A stretch of DNA of 64,000 nucleotides from Hyposmocoma kahamanoa (taxonomy: Eukaryota > Arthropoda > Insecta > Lepidoptera > Cosmopterigidae), in the NCBI RefSeq assembly GCF_003589595.1, contig NW_020656077.1, forward strand, positions 8,871,497 through 8,935,496. Direction: 5' to 3'. A program made the position numbers and the translations under genes. Below, piece after piece: positions 23,201-31,068 of the stretch. Position 1 is the first letter of the stretch. Every line of letters begins with the position of its first letter. The notes below the pieces were generated by a model. It was not told the origin of the DNA. It worked only from the letters and a program-made list of their open reading frames with translations, and searched no databases.

Positions 23201-26200
23201 ACAGATACGCGTGACAAAAACACAAGTGTGGACGATTTTTGTCAAATGCACAAATGATACACCCTAATGTGACGCAGCAATACACGAGTCGGAAACGCCA
23301 TGTACATTTTACCGTGTCGTACAATTATGGCCTAGCAAAAATGTACAACACCGCGTAACATTGCTAAATGTGGACCCACCTTAATGCGTATGTATAACGT
23401 TTAACGTCACTTGTACAGTCAGCTTCGATATTATCTCAGCGTTCAAACTGACTAACCAAAAATCACCGAGTTTAATAAAAAACAACTTTCTGTTATCAAT
23501 AAAACTTGTGACATACCCTCAATGATTTGCAACTGAATTTTAGTTTCACTCATAAATCACCTTAATGTCATTGACCAAAAGTTGATTTTTAATAAAATAA
23601 TTAGATATTATTGGTTAGTTTTAGGCTTAAATAATTTTAACGTTTTACCTTTGTTAATGTAACTTTCCACGTCAAAAAAGAACTAGGAGAATTCCAAGAA
23701 TGCGTTGACCATTTTGCAATGAATGGCCATTTGAAAGCAAAAGGCCATTTTGCAATCAAGTGACCATTTGCAACCAAGTGGCCACTTACAACGACGGGGA
23801 CATTTATAACGTAATGGTCAATGTGTTGTCGTGTAATTGTATTTAAAATTTTACAGTTTAGAATAATGTTTTCCAGGAAGTAGAAGCAGAGAACAACACG
23901 CTCGTGGTAGTCCTAGGATGCGACGCAACGGAGTTGCGATTGCTGCTTACTTTCATGTACACCGGTGAAGTGACCGCGTCCAAGAAAGTGCTGCCGTCGT
24001 TGCTGCGACTTGCCCAGACGCTCAAAGTTTCCGGACTGACTGACGCTGACACGGTAAGTCCATACTTTACATCATGATCTTCCTGTCCTTCTGATCGTAT
24101 CGATGGCACACACTATAATGCTCGCCATTGTGGTGAAAGGGTTTGCTAATAAGCCAAGTCAAGAGTACACATTGATGCGTACGAGCGAGGGAAATGTGTC
24201 AAAATCGAAGGTAGTAGAAGTCTGTGGTCCTATCTATGTAAATAAGAAACGTTTTTAACCCATTAACGCCCAAGCAAAATTTAGCGATAAAAGTTTTTCC
24301 ATGAGCCTTTGCAAAACAGCGTACTTATGAGAAAATTATGAAAAAAAAGTTTTATTTTATTTTATATGGAAAAAATGCCGTCCTCGAATGGGGACACCAG
24401 TGTCCCCATGTTTGAGCCCAGGCTCAAACAGCATGAAAAAAATTCTAACAATATTTTGTCGGTGTACAATGACTTCGAGTACTTTTTATATTGCCAACCA
24501 TTGACTTACAATTATATGGACGTCGGGTCCGCGCTAAAAAGTGTCCGAACTTATAGGGCGTTAAAATCGTTTGAAGAGCGTCATTCACGCACTAGTCTTC
24601 GTTTGTTCGACTGACAGCGAAGCAAGCAAAATTAGACAGTAAAAGTAAAACGTTTTAGCTTTTTCATATTCCTTTACATGTCACTACGTTTAAATAGGTT
24701 GACTTAGGACATTTTTTTCGTGGTTTTTGTAATAGACCCGTCGTCCATTTATTTGTAAGTCAATATTGCTAACGCGCTTATGTTTGTGGTTCAAAAGTAT
24801 ATCGTAGCTGTTAAACCAACTTCTGAGGATAGTGACCAACACCAAATTACTGTATGTAGATTTAGCACTAAAGAAGAATCGATAGTGCTATCTCTACATT
24901 AGCAGAAGCTAATTAATAACATTAAAAACATTAATAACAAAAAAATATGGGTACTTAAATTAGTGACCTTAATCAGTTCTCTATACAGAAGTTCTTCGGT
25001 ATATGGTTTTATCCGTATAATACGCTTTATTGACTGCGTTTTCATTACAGAACTCCACCCTGACACCGACTGAAGAAGATACCCAGTGCAACTCCCCGAT
25101 CAATTTAGAACTAAACAAGCAAGAACCTAACGATAAGACCTTGGCCAGTGAAAACTCAAATTGTAGCTCTAAACAAGATGACATCACATCTCCGGTAGAA
25201 CTCAAGGAACCTTGTGGAATCAGCGATTTCGTGGCCAGAAACGAGAAAGATAGACTAAGCAAACTAGACCAGATAGTCCAGAATTTGTATAGCACTCATA
25301 AGATTGGTAATCCACCAATAGCTACACCCGTGACACCACCCATACCGACGCTAGGAGGTGAGTTTAAGGTTTTACATAGACGATTGGGTTTCAAACAACA
25401 AAAGTATCTGTAGGTGAGAGGTAAAGAACTCTAAATGCCAAATAGTAATTTTTACTACAGAGCGTTTTAAGACGCCATACAGCGTCGAGGCCTTCTATAT
25501 TACAATTATGAAATTAATTAGCTAGCTAGGTGCAGTGCGGGCGACATAGGTCCATCCAGCAACGCGTCTTAGTTATCACTGCCGAGTACCGACCTTCGCA
25601 TGCGTAAAAGAGAAGAAACTACCATAAGTTTGCGCGCATTCCGAAAAAGGGTTTATTTCCAAAATTAGGTTCAAAATGGAAATAATAAAACAACCACGGT
25701 TTTCATTATTGAATTATACCTTATTCTTCAAAATTCTATAAATTTTACTTGGTAGGTACAAGTGCCGAGACGTACATGTCGTGCACCTGGTGGCAAGCGA
25801 CACGCCTATCCATAACAGTTGCAGTGCCACTCAGAGCTTTAAATGGCAAAGATCTTAGGGGCACATGACAAGTCCCATGTGCCTGTAATTACACCAGCAC
25901 CCTTACCCTTCCAATCCGGTATGCGGTAATACTCACATTACTGCTTACTTGGCGGCAGAAATAGGTGGGGTGGCAATACTTCCCTGGACGAACTTTCACA
26001 AAGAGCTCTAATGCTACTAAGTTTTTGACCTCCATCGCACCTGATGGAAAGTGACGATAAGATACCTGAAGGAAGTCGAGTGGCACAAGGGTCCCGCACC
26101 CACGTTGAGTTGCAGAAACCAGCCCGTTCCGCTATACCATAGTCAGGGAAGGAACGATGCGGGTAATTGCACTTAAAACCTGCTATTAAACCATTTGCTC

Positions 26201-28236
26201 AAACAAAACAGTTTTTCCCGCTTCTTCTTCAGTGACTCGCCTTGAGGTCCTTTGTCTCTCACCTACAGATATAGTCCGCCCACCCACCTCTTCCATAAAA
26301 TGGTTGCGTAAACCAACAAAACAATTTAAAAATATCAAGTATATAACTTTTAATCGGCGCTTTTGCTATCCGATAAACAATCAGATAAATTTCAATTCAA
26401 AAAGTCGTAATGCCTCTTAATTTGTTTCTCAAACTAACTTGGTAACAACAGCGGCAGCTTGTGCTGTCACAGCAAATATGGATTTTCCATAACATAACTA
26501 TATTGTATTCCAATTAAATACAGAATTTATGAGATATGCACACAGATGCAGCTCACGTGTTACATTTAAGAATGGAATTTGATATCGTTGAAAAAAAATT
26601 AAATTTAAAACTGTTTATTTCTATATAAACCATTGACTTCCAAATAAATGGACGACGGGTCTAATACACATTGACAAGTAAAGGAATATGAAAAAGGTAA
26701 AACGTTGAATTTAAATTGTAATGTCATCGCAGTACTGTCTAATTTTGCTTGCTTCGCTGTCAGTCGAACAAAACAAGACTAGAGCGTGAATGACGCTCTG
26801 TATACGATTTTAACGCCCTATAAGTTCGGACACTTTCTAGCGCGGACCCGACGTCCATATAATTGTACGTCAATGATATAAACGTACAATTGTTTTGGTC
26901 ACTATTCTAAGCTATAATCTTAGCACTTTAACAGCTTCCCACCTTAACCTATACGCGTTACAATTTGTTCATTTACTATAAATCTAATTACTTCCATTTG
27001 CGATCTTTTCCACAATAAGTCGGTACTCAATACCTCGGGTAGAAAGTATGCCAAGATCCTGTTCCCATACACATTGTTATATTTCCGTAATTGAAATGTA
27101 CTCTCTTTAGGCCATATACGTAGACATGGTGCACTCTTTTTTCTTTCTACATATAATATTTTTTCTTGGTTTTCAGTTAATATAGCCAATTTAACCTTCT
27201 CATAGACATTAAGCACTTTACAATGTTGAAATAATTTTTCATAATCATCTCTATATTTATACTTTATTCTTCGAGGTACTATATTCGTTCATATGACCAC
27301 CGCGAGTCTATTGAAGAAGAAGTGCAACAATCATGTAACGTAGGTCGAATTAGACTTAACTAGGCTATTGGATTCCTTTTTATGGGGTTACGTTAAGTTG
27401 TTGCTTTATGCCAACTACGTTAAATGAGCTCAGGGACAATATCAAACGCGAAATTGCTAACGTTACGGCCGATATGTGTGGAAGAGTAGTGCAAAATTGT
27501 CTCCAAAATATCGAACGCTGCAATCGTGCTTGTGGTGGTCATATGAACGCGATCGAATTCCATTTTTAAATGTAGTATTCTGTGTTTTTTTAACCGACTT
27601 CAAAACAGGAGGAGGTTCTCAATTCGACTGTATTCCATAATGGTCCCATTTCATTTCGAAGAAAATCATCCACTCTAAGGATGGCTGTTCACGCTTAAAG
27701 ATTCATTTTTATAAATAGCGCCTAAATTTTACGTAAGGAGCAATTATTTTAATGGTTGATTTTGCTATTTCTCGAATTCAAGGCGCTTTTCGCTCAGTAT
27801 TACTTTGAGTAGTGAGAACAGATTTTTATTATCTCCTATGTCAAGTCCTGTATAGTAACGAATTTAAGGATATTTCAATAAAACTTAGCAAATAGACGTC
27901 ATTCCACGTACTTTTGAATCGGTTTTTTCAGTACTCTGTACTGAGATCCCTATTGAAAAAAAATCGATAGTAAATACACAAAAAAAAACGATTTCACGCG
28001 TCCTTGTTTTAGATACGGAACCGTTTGACCGCAAGTACCGCGTGAACAGCTCAGTGTGTACGATCTGCAACAAGCGCCTCAGCAACCAGTACAACCTGCG
28101 CGTGCACATGGAGACGCACGCGGGGCGTCGGCACGCCTGTCGCGCCTGCTCACACGTGTCGCGGTCCCGCGACGCGCTGCGCAAGCACGTCGCCTACCGA
28201 CACGCCCGTGCCGATCTACAGAGAAGCGACATGTGA
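11184..28236 (+). CDS. BTB/POZ C2H2 zinc-finger protein (5 coding exons)
   Basis: Exons 11184-11234, 13869-14009, 23877-24053, 25051-25357 and 28013-28236 join to a 900-nt frame (299 residues). Introns are GT/AG; the first three are phase 0 and the last is phase 1. Residues 1-123 form a BTB/POZ domain: FSLHWHNHQ start, LTDVTL, AHRLVLASCSQYF, then LLLTFMYTGEV. Such domains dimerise and recruit cofactors. Residues 124-225 are acidic/polar, then Pro/Thr-rich. Two C2H2 fingers follow: C241-C244-H257-H261 and C268-C271-H284-H289. The arrangement is that of insect BTB-ZF transcription factors (tramtrack/broad/lola class). I cannot name the orthologue. Intron 2 is 9.9 kb and full of transposons. The last exon is much more GC-rich than its surroundings. 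Confidence 0.85.
11850..11975 (+). repeat. Family B repeat, copy 2
   Basis: Shares TAGAGCTCCTTGTG and CTATTTCTGCCGCCAAGCAG with the other copies. Only the 5' half of the core is present. Confidence 0.65.
12107..12700. mobile_element. Penelope-like retroelement remnant with long inverted ends
   Basis: Arms of roughly 130-150 bp at about 12107-12260 and 12565-12695 are inverted copies of each other (shared core ATATTAGACATAACTGGTTG). Between them, + strand codons from about 12290 read MLREAIEIKKHSNFNRED, which fits the end of the GIY-YIG endonuclease domain of Penelope-like elements. Inside each arm, CCATGG precedes a GAAACGTCGG-type motif, as in the hammerhead-bearing repeats of these elements. 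The RT is missing. Family assignment rests on these two signatures. Confidence 0.65.
12868..13065 (-). pseudogene. LINE ORF2 C-terminal relic
   Basis: On the - strand from about 13055 the frame reads KVLRWFGHMERMNESR and then a basic tail. This LRWFGHVERM signature marks the C-terminus of RTE-type and related LINE proteins in insects. Short and truncated. Confidence 0.6.
13066..13868. other. Intron 1 remainder, nothing recognised
   Basis: AT-rich intronic sequence. No coding block beyond small chance frames. Confidence 0.4.
13869..14009 (+). CDS. BTB-ZF coding exon 2
   Basis: 47 codons of BTB core (LTDVTL, AHRLVLASCSQYFAQLF). Acceptor TTTTTCAG, donor AAG|GTACAT, phase 0 at both ends. Confidence 0.9.
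14010..14939. other. Intron 2, first part
   Basis: No clear element. A GC-rich stretch at 14780-14935 leads into an RTE-like tail. Around 14560-14620 GGCCGTGGGCAGACTACCGG recalls the Gly/Arg-rich end of LINE proteins but is too short to call. Confidence 0.35.
14940..14998 (+). repeat. RTE-type LINE 3' tail fragment
   Basis: It contains AGGCCTATACCCAGCAGTGG followed by GTTGATG, the 3'-terminal signature of RTE LINEs and their SINEs in moths and butterflies. Confidence 0.6.
15221..15657. mobile_element. MITE with TTA duplication, PIF/Harbinger-like
   Basis: The ends AGGCCTCTTCAGACAT and ATCTGAACAGGCCT are inverted near-copies. Both sides carry TTA (15218-15220, 15658-15660). A 3-bp TWA/TTA target duplication is characteristic of PIF/Harbinger. 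It is 437 bp and non-coding, with an internal CTACCGCT/AGCGGTA pairing. Confidence 0.6.
15658..16214. other. Intronic, nothing recognised
   Basis: No supported feature. Confidence 0.4.
16215..16510 (-). repeat. 3' end of the LINE family found at 46217-49809
   Basis: It aligns with 46260-46520 (shared AACGAGCAAGAAACTCTAGG and CATGTCGTCTTTCCATACAT). It covers the 3' UTR and the last codons of ORF2 only, so it is a heavily 5'-truncated copy. Confidence 0.8.
16805..16895 (+). pseudogene. Possible Tc1/mariner-superfamily transposase relic
   Basis: Allowing one frame change the text reads LKPLD then YSLWNLFER, like the region after the second catalytic Asp in Tc1-type transposases. Very short; weak call. 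Confidence 0.25.
16908..17165 (+). repeat. Family B repeat, copy 3
   Basis: Nearly full core, from GCAGTGGAG through CTATTTCTGCCGCCAAGCAG to the 3' GTCCCGTC-like end and an A-rich tail. Confidence 0.7.
17166..17969. other. Intronic, nothing recognised
   Basis: AT-rich, no supported feature. Confidence 0.4.
17970..18200 (-). pseudogene. Mariner-type transposase C-terminal relic
   Basis: On the - strand: PELVNRKGAFHYDNAKSH, then LPHPPYSRDIASADFHLCRS and LQNSLN. These are the second and third catalytic-Asp regions of a mariner transposase (HxDNAxxH and YSPDxAPxDxH), with substitutions and a frame break. It differs from the intact copy at 19427, so it is another subfamily. Confidence 0.75.
18250..18510 (+). 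pseudogene. LINE ORF2 extreme C-terminal relic
   Basis: The same block recurs at 34860-35075. In broken frames it shows VANS...EWNSL-like and LFKAKVNRH-like motifs, then GGTGAGATGGAAGTCAAA, typical of CR1/Jockey LINE 3' ends. Confidence 0.55.
18981..19380. other. Assembly gap, 400 N
   Basis: Exactly 400 unknown bases. It begins just upstream of the mariner transposase and hides that element's 5' end. Confidence 1.
19427..20446 (+). CDS. Mariner transposase (cecropia-like), intact
   Basis: 339 residues without stops, the usual mariner length (340-345). The N-terminal part (about 1-105) carries two helix-turn-helix modules with the RGRP linker at 60-63. WVPHDL at 114-119 is the mariner dimer-interface signature. 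The catalytic triad is D151 (VTCDEKW), D243 (LLLHDNARPH) and D278 (YSPDLAPTDYH), with 34 residues between the last two, the DD34D hallmark. It ends with the normal NYFD. It cuts and pastes DNA at TA sites in the nucleus. The overall similarity is closest to the cecropia subfamily. All key residues are present, so it may be active or recently active; the missing 5' terminal repeat decides whether this copy can move. Confidence 0.95.
   Translation: MDTAKIRVIFEYEFRRGTNAAETARNINAAFGEGSTNERTVRFWFKRFRDGNFDLKNESRGRPPTQVNNDELREIVEADPSQTTQELAAWFNVTLPTILTHLRQINKIKKYEKWVPHDLTDLQKETRVETCVALLNRYRNEGILDRIVTCDEKWILYDNRKRKMQWLTPGQMPQQCPKAKLTNKKVMVTVWWSQHGVIHYSFLRSGQAITADVYCAELRTMLTKLAVKQPRLMNRSSPLLLHDNARPHTARETILTLQELQLETIRHPPYSPDLAPTDYHFFRDLDNYLRDKKFSSQEAVQNAFTQFVQSRSSECYRKGINNLPIRWQQCIDNNGNYFD
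20491..20521 (-). repeat. Mariner 3' terminal inverted repeat (candidate)
   Basis: The pattern AAATCGGCAATTTCATACTT then AACCCC before TA matches the general form of mariner ends. Its partner cannot be checked because of the gap. Confidence 0.55.
20524..20764. other. Intronic, nothing recognised
   Basis: No supported feature. Confidence 0.35.
20766..20819. repeat. Perfect 23-bp-arm hairpin
   Basis: Arms 20766-20788 and 20797-20819 (core CCAAATGCAACGTGTTTA) pair without mismatch around an 8-nt loop ATAGGTAG. Confidence 0.9.
20990..21352 (+). repeat. Family C repeat, copy 1 (5'-incomplete)
   Basis: It runs from TATAATGGACGAAAATTAC to TCTATTTCTGGTTATATACT, shared with copies at 31 kb, 45 kb, 53 kb and 55 kb. 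Confidence 0.75.
21480..21750 (-). repeat. Family B repeat, copy 4
   Basis: Reverse-strand core with CATAACAGTTGCAGTG, the CCCTGAGAC block and CTCCTGG-type 5' part. It lies directly after family C copy 1. Confidence 0.7.
21840..22620. mobile_element. Element with long inverted ends, unclassified
   Basis: 21850-21935 and 22455-22595 are imperfect inverted copies (ATTGCAGAGGC / GCCTCTGCAAT and AGTGATTCTCAAACA / TGTTTGAGAAAATCACT). The interior is non-coding. No target duplication could be fixed. Confidence 0.5.
22866..23395. mobile_element. Family G MITE
   Basis: The ends AGATGGGTGCACATTTGC and TAAATGTGGACCCACCTT are inverted relatives. The interior is rich in TCGGA and CGAAT motifs and recurs in the mosaic at 28.4-29.6 kb. 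Confidence 0.5.
23706..23814. repeat. Degenerate 18-bp minisatellite, six units
   Basis: Units follow TGACCATTTTGCAATGAA with drift. The array ends 62 nt before the acceptor of BTB exon 3. Confidence 0.7.
23877..24053 (+). CDS. BTB-ZF coding exon 3
   Basis: 59 codons completing the BTB domain (LLLTFMYTGEVTASKK, LKVSGLTDADT). Acceptor TTTTCCAG, donor ACG|GTAAGT, phase 0. Confidence 0.9.
24388..24429. repeat. Two abutting perfect palindromes
   Basis: 24388-24409 has 10-bp arms (ATGGGGACAC) and a CA loop. 24410-24429 has 9-bp arms (GTTTGAGCC) and a CA loop. They touch with no spacer. Confidence 0.9.
24499..24765 (+). mobile_element. Family A hAT-like MITE, copy 1 (267 bp)
   Basis: Ends CATTGACTTACAA and TTGTAAGTCAATA are inverted. 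Flanked by TTGCCAAC (24491-24498) and TTGCTAAC (24766-24773), an 8-bp duplication with one change. Confidence 0.85.
25051..25357 (+). CDS. BTB-ZF coding exon 4 (linker)
   Basis: 102 codons plus 1 nt, low-complexity acidic then Pro/Thr-rich. Acceptor CATTACAG, donor GGAG|GTGAGT. Reading through the donor would add about 17 residues before a stop, a possible retained-intron isoform without fingers. Confidence 0.8.
25757..26178 (-). repeat. Family B repeat, copy 5 (long form)
   Basis: One of two copies that keep the extra 5' part: on the - strand it begins TTTTAAGTGCAATTACCCGC and carries a TTTCCATCAGGTG...GATGGAGGTCAAA block that resembles LINE 3' ends. It then continues as the common core. 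Confidence 0.75.
26631..26875 (-). mobile_element. Family A hAT-like MITE, copy 2 (245 bp)
   Basis: Same ends as copy 1 but in the opposite orientation. Flanks ATATAAAC (26623-26630) and ATATAAAC (26876-26883) are identical. Confidence 0.88.
26944..27295 (-). pseudogene. Probable LINE ORF2 C-terminal fragment
   Basis: An open - strand frame of about 115 codons (DDYEKLFQHCKVLNVYEKVK ... YNNVYGNRILAYFLPEVL). It lacks an ATG start and ends in a natural stop. The PxxWPKE...YNNVYGNR pattern looks like the tail of a retrotransposon protein, but I cannot name the family. Confidence 0.45.
27355..27569 (+). pseudogene. IS630/Tc1-superfamily transposase C-terminal relic
   Basis: FLWGYVKLLLYAN, then after a frame change LRDNIKREIANVTADMCGRV and CNRACGGHMNAIEFHF before TAA. 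This is the standard C-terminus following the last catalytic residue in insect Tc1/mariner-superfamily transposases. Confidence 0.65.
27570..28012. other. End of intron 4 with a widespread repeat fragment
   Basis: TTAACCGACTTCAAAACAGG at about 27590 and TTTCAATAAAACTT at about 27870 recur, in part, near 38270-38320 and 51140-51230. They belong to an interspersed repeat common in moth genomes. Confidence 0.4.
28013..28236 (+). CDS. BTB-ZF coding exon 5 (zinc fingers, stop)
   Basis: It completes codon 226 and encodes both C2H2 fingers (CTICNKRLSNQYNLRVHMETH; CRACSHVSRSRD...H-x4-H) to TGA at 28234-28236. Acceptor TTGTTTTAG. Confidence 0.88.
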
Positions 28237-28379
28237 TGTTTCAACTGGTTACTTGTTACTAAGCCTTTTTTTGGTAAATGTTACTATCAAGGCCAGGTAG
28301 GCGGAATTTACTACTCGTCACAAAAAAAATCGTAAACGCCTACTCAGGACTAAATTAAATTACGCGAACGTAATTTCAG

Positions 28380-28800
28380 CTACTTAATTCTGCTAATTTA
28401 GCCCATCCGCGTACTGCACCCGATTCTTTACGTTCCGAACCCGAAACAAATCAAGAAAACTCCGACTCACTTCGCTTGTGCACTAAGTCCGACCCGAAAA
28501 AATACGAAATTCCCATGTACACCTAGAGATAAAATTATCCCTGTGACATTTCGGACCGTCATTTCTCGGATTCGGAACTGGGGGTCTACTCTCGATCTCC
28601 GTCCGAAACAATTACTGCCAAATAAGCAATACTTGACCAAATGAAAAGACGCGTGATGCGAATGAAGCTTCATACTGGATACTTGTCTTTTAATTTTGTC
28701 GAATATTACTTATTTGACAGTAATTATTTCGGACGGAGATCGAGAGTAGACACCCTAATACGAATCCAATGAGTGCGCAAACGCACTTAGGCTTAATTTA
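28380..28800. repeat. Family G-related segment, interrupted by a family D MITE
   Basis: 28440-28580 resembles 23040-23160 (CTTGTACACCTAGAGA/CATGTACACCTAGAGA; TTTCGGACxGTCATT). The similarity resumes after the D element at 28756. Confidence 0.5.
28581..28755. mobile_element. Family D MITE with about 50-bp terminal inverted repeats
   Basis: The arms 28581-28632 and 28700-28755 pair almost perfectly (TCTACTCTCGATCTCCGTCC). A short unpaired centre contains GATGCGAATGAAGCTTCATAC, itself partly palindromic. Other copies: 1130-1186, 31846-32038, 44373-44915. Confidence 0.8.
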
Positions 28801-29449
28801 CATTGACGTGAGACGGTATGAAAGCGAATTTTTGTAACCATGCATTTTGAACTTCATATCGAATATCCCCGCAGCTGTGGTATCGTATCTATAGTTTATT
28901 TTTTTTGAAGGCGGAGTAAAATTTTTAAATAAAAATAAAATAACATTTTTATTTATTTTCGTTATATAGTCATGTGGTTGATGTCGACAGTTCTATCGAT
29001 GGATTGTGAAAGAAGGTAAAATTTTGCCAAATGTCTTAATTCTTAATGTTACGACGTTCTAATGATTATTAGTTGCGTTCTTGCCTTCTCTATTATTTGG
29101 ACAGTATTCCTTCTAGAATCGAAATCAATTTATATTAATATAAGTACATGTTAATAAGAACAGGTGGATTTCATTATCTTTAATGAATTAAAATGAGAAA
29201 CACTAAAATATGTCTTCTCTTTGTTCTAAATGCATGTATGAGCTTACAAAAAATGACAATTCAAATGAACCTGTGCCAAGCAGTTGGACGAATAACGGGC
29301 TGTTGATGATTCAAATGAAACATGATCGGCTATTTATTGCATAAGCGTGACCAACGTTTAGTCGATAGAATATTTATCGACTGCAATCACTAGGTGCTTG
29401 CAAGCGGGCAACACTTTTGCGCTGTGAACTGTCATTTTACTCCATCTTC
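28801..29449. other. Intergenic, nothing recognised
   Basis: AT-rich. It follows the BTB gene stop; a polyadenylation signal could lie here but none can be assigned. Confidence 0.35.
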
Positions 29450-29640
29450 AAAAAAGACAGACTATATAAAAATCACAGGGATCATTTTATCTCTAGGTGT
29501 ACAAACAATATTCGTGTATTCTCGCATTCGGCTCGTACTTAGCGACGTTCGAAGTGGGCTGGAGTTTTCGTATTCGGAACGAATACGAATGCGAATGTTG
29601 TGCGCAAACGCACTTATCCGTTTATCTGCTGTAGCTTAAT
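29450..29640 (-). repeat. Family G-related segment, opposite orientation
   Basis: TCTCTAGGTGTACAAACAAT and GTGCGCAAACGCACTT match, inverted, the sequences at 28.5 and 28.77 kb. Confidence 0.5.
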
Positions 29641-29759
29641 TATGACATTTGGTAAACAAACAAATTTATGAATCCATCGCGACAAGTGAAGAGGTCCGTA
29701 TTAATAAATCCACATATGCAATTCGATATTAAAATTTTAGTATTTTTTAAGTTATTGAA

Positions 29760-29990
29760 TGTCAATACGTTTGACCACCGTAATATTCAATTATTTTTGT
29801 GAAATTACTCAACTAGTGTTGTAATTATTAATTAATACAAAGATCGAACAGTTAGAATAAAATATTTCGAACGGGCTGAATTCGTACCGAAGTCTTCCAG
29901 CAAACCGTGGCAGACGCTGTGATAACTAAGCCACGGAACGAACTAGAGGATCTTAGATCGACGGTTTTTTTTTCTACGTTCGATCTTTGT
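29760..29990 (-). repeat. Family I tRNA-headed SINE, copy on - strand
   Basis: On the - strand it reads TCGTTCCGTGGCTTAGTTAT, then GCTGGAAGACTTCGGTACGA, matching the heads at 41.1 and 41.45 kb (A-box and B-box-like). Confidence 0.6.
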
Positions 29991-30144
29991 ATCAATAACA
30001 ACATGTAACACGACATGATATTTGTTTCTGAGTTATCAATGTCATTTTCTAATTGGTTCTAACACAAAAACATGAAAAAATCTTTATTTCCCTGCAAAAA
30101 CTTTGTTTTGTGGTCAGGGCAGCTCCCATATCTTTTCTGCATAA

Positions 30145-30595
30145 GTTTTGTTTATAGTGACCCTCCCTATCAACCTCTTGCTTATACGGGAACAGCAAAA
30201 TGAAGTCAGGTCCTGATCTCAGATCAGTCTGTTTGCACGGACTTCATCCGGTTCTCAGAAGGCTTAGTTCCTTAGGTGAGCCGCGTCAGGTGCACTTACA
30301 GCACCCTCCCTATTTTCCAGATAGTTACCGGAGCTGTAGGCACGCTCACTTCCCGTTGCGTGTTGCACAACTAACGGTTGCCACCGCTAAGCCGTCGACT
30401 CTAAGTCAACTNNNNNNNNNNCTCTTCTTTGGTGGTCGAACTGTAAGGCACGCTCACTTCCCGTTGCACTCTGCAAAACTAAAGGTTGCCACCGCTAAGC
30501 CATCGACTCTAAGTCCACTACCAAATCTCTTCTTTGGTGGTCGAACTGTAAGGCACGCTCACTTCCCGACACCGAAAAATTCCCAATAACCTAAG
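30145..30595 (+). repeat. Family E repeat, copy 1, with internal 105-bp tandem
   Basis: It shares with 62745-63090 the blocks CATCCGGTTCTCA, ACAGCACCCTCCCTATTTTC and ACTAACGGTTGCCACCGCTA. Here a unit of about 105 bp (GGCACGCTCACTTCCCGTTG to GGTGGTCGAACTGTAA) is repeated twice and a bit. A 10-N gap lies at 30412-30421 in the first unit, where the second unit suggests only about 7 bases are missing. Confidence 0.7.
30412..30421. other. Assembly gap, 10 N
   Basis: Ten unknown bases inside the tandem part of family E. Confidence 1.
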
Positions 30596-30649
30596 CGAGA
30601 GAAGGGACCGAAGCTCATCATCTTGTGGTCGGGATAATGAAGAAATGTA

Positions 30650-30945
30650 GAAGAGTCGTGGTGGCCTAATGGTTGGACTTCCCGCCTCGTAAGCAAAGGC
30701 CATAGGTTCGAGTCCGTGCTCGCACTGAGTTTCTCAGAATTGATGTACGGAATTTAATTTCAAATTTAACACGAGGCTTTCGGTGAAGGAAATACCGTGA
30801 TGAGCCTGCACGTCGAAGAAGGTTCACAATCCTTGGAAAATTGGGCCAGCGTGGCGGACTATGGCCTAAACCCTCGCCTGAGAGGAGACCCGTGCGCAGC
30901 AGTGGGACATGTAAAAGGGTTGATGATGGTGATGAATGAAAAATT
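30650..30945 (+). mobile_element. tRNA-derived SINE with RTE-type tail
   Basis: The head has an A-box-like TGGCCTAATGG and B-box AGGTTCGAGTCC. The body ends with CGTGGCGGACTATGGCCTAA, GAGGAGACCCGTGC and AGCAGTGGGAC, then a GATGATGGTGATG tail. The tail copies RTE LINE 3' ends, which lets a SINE borrow their machinery. The acceptor arms do not pair, so it is not a tRNA gene. Confidence 0.75.
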
Positions 30946-31068
30946 GAAATTTGCGTACCTATAAAGAAAAATATAAATTTACGTTACCCTCTTTATATAA
31001 AAACAAAAAGGGAACATTCTATTTCAAATGAATAGTATAAACAAAATTCAACAATTTGATAATAAAGA

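Noticed and set aside
30200..30589. 129-codon frame with repeated HAHFP motifs
   Set aside because: The repeats come from the 105-bp tandem unit of family E; no known domain, and N bases lie inside.
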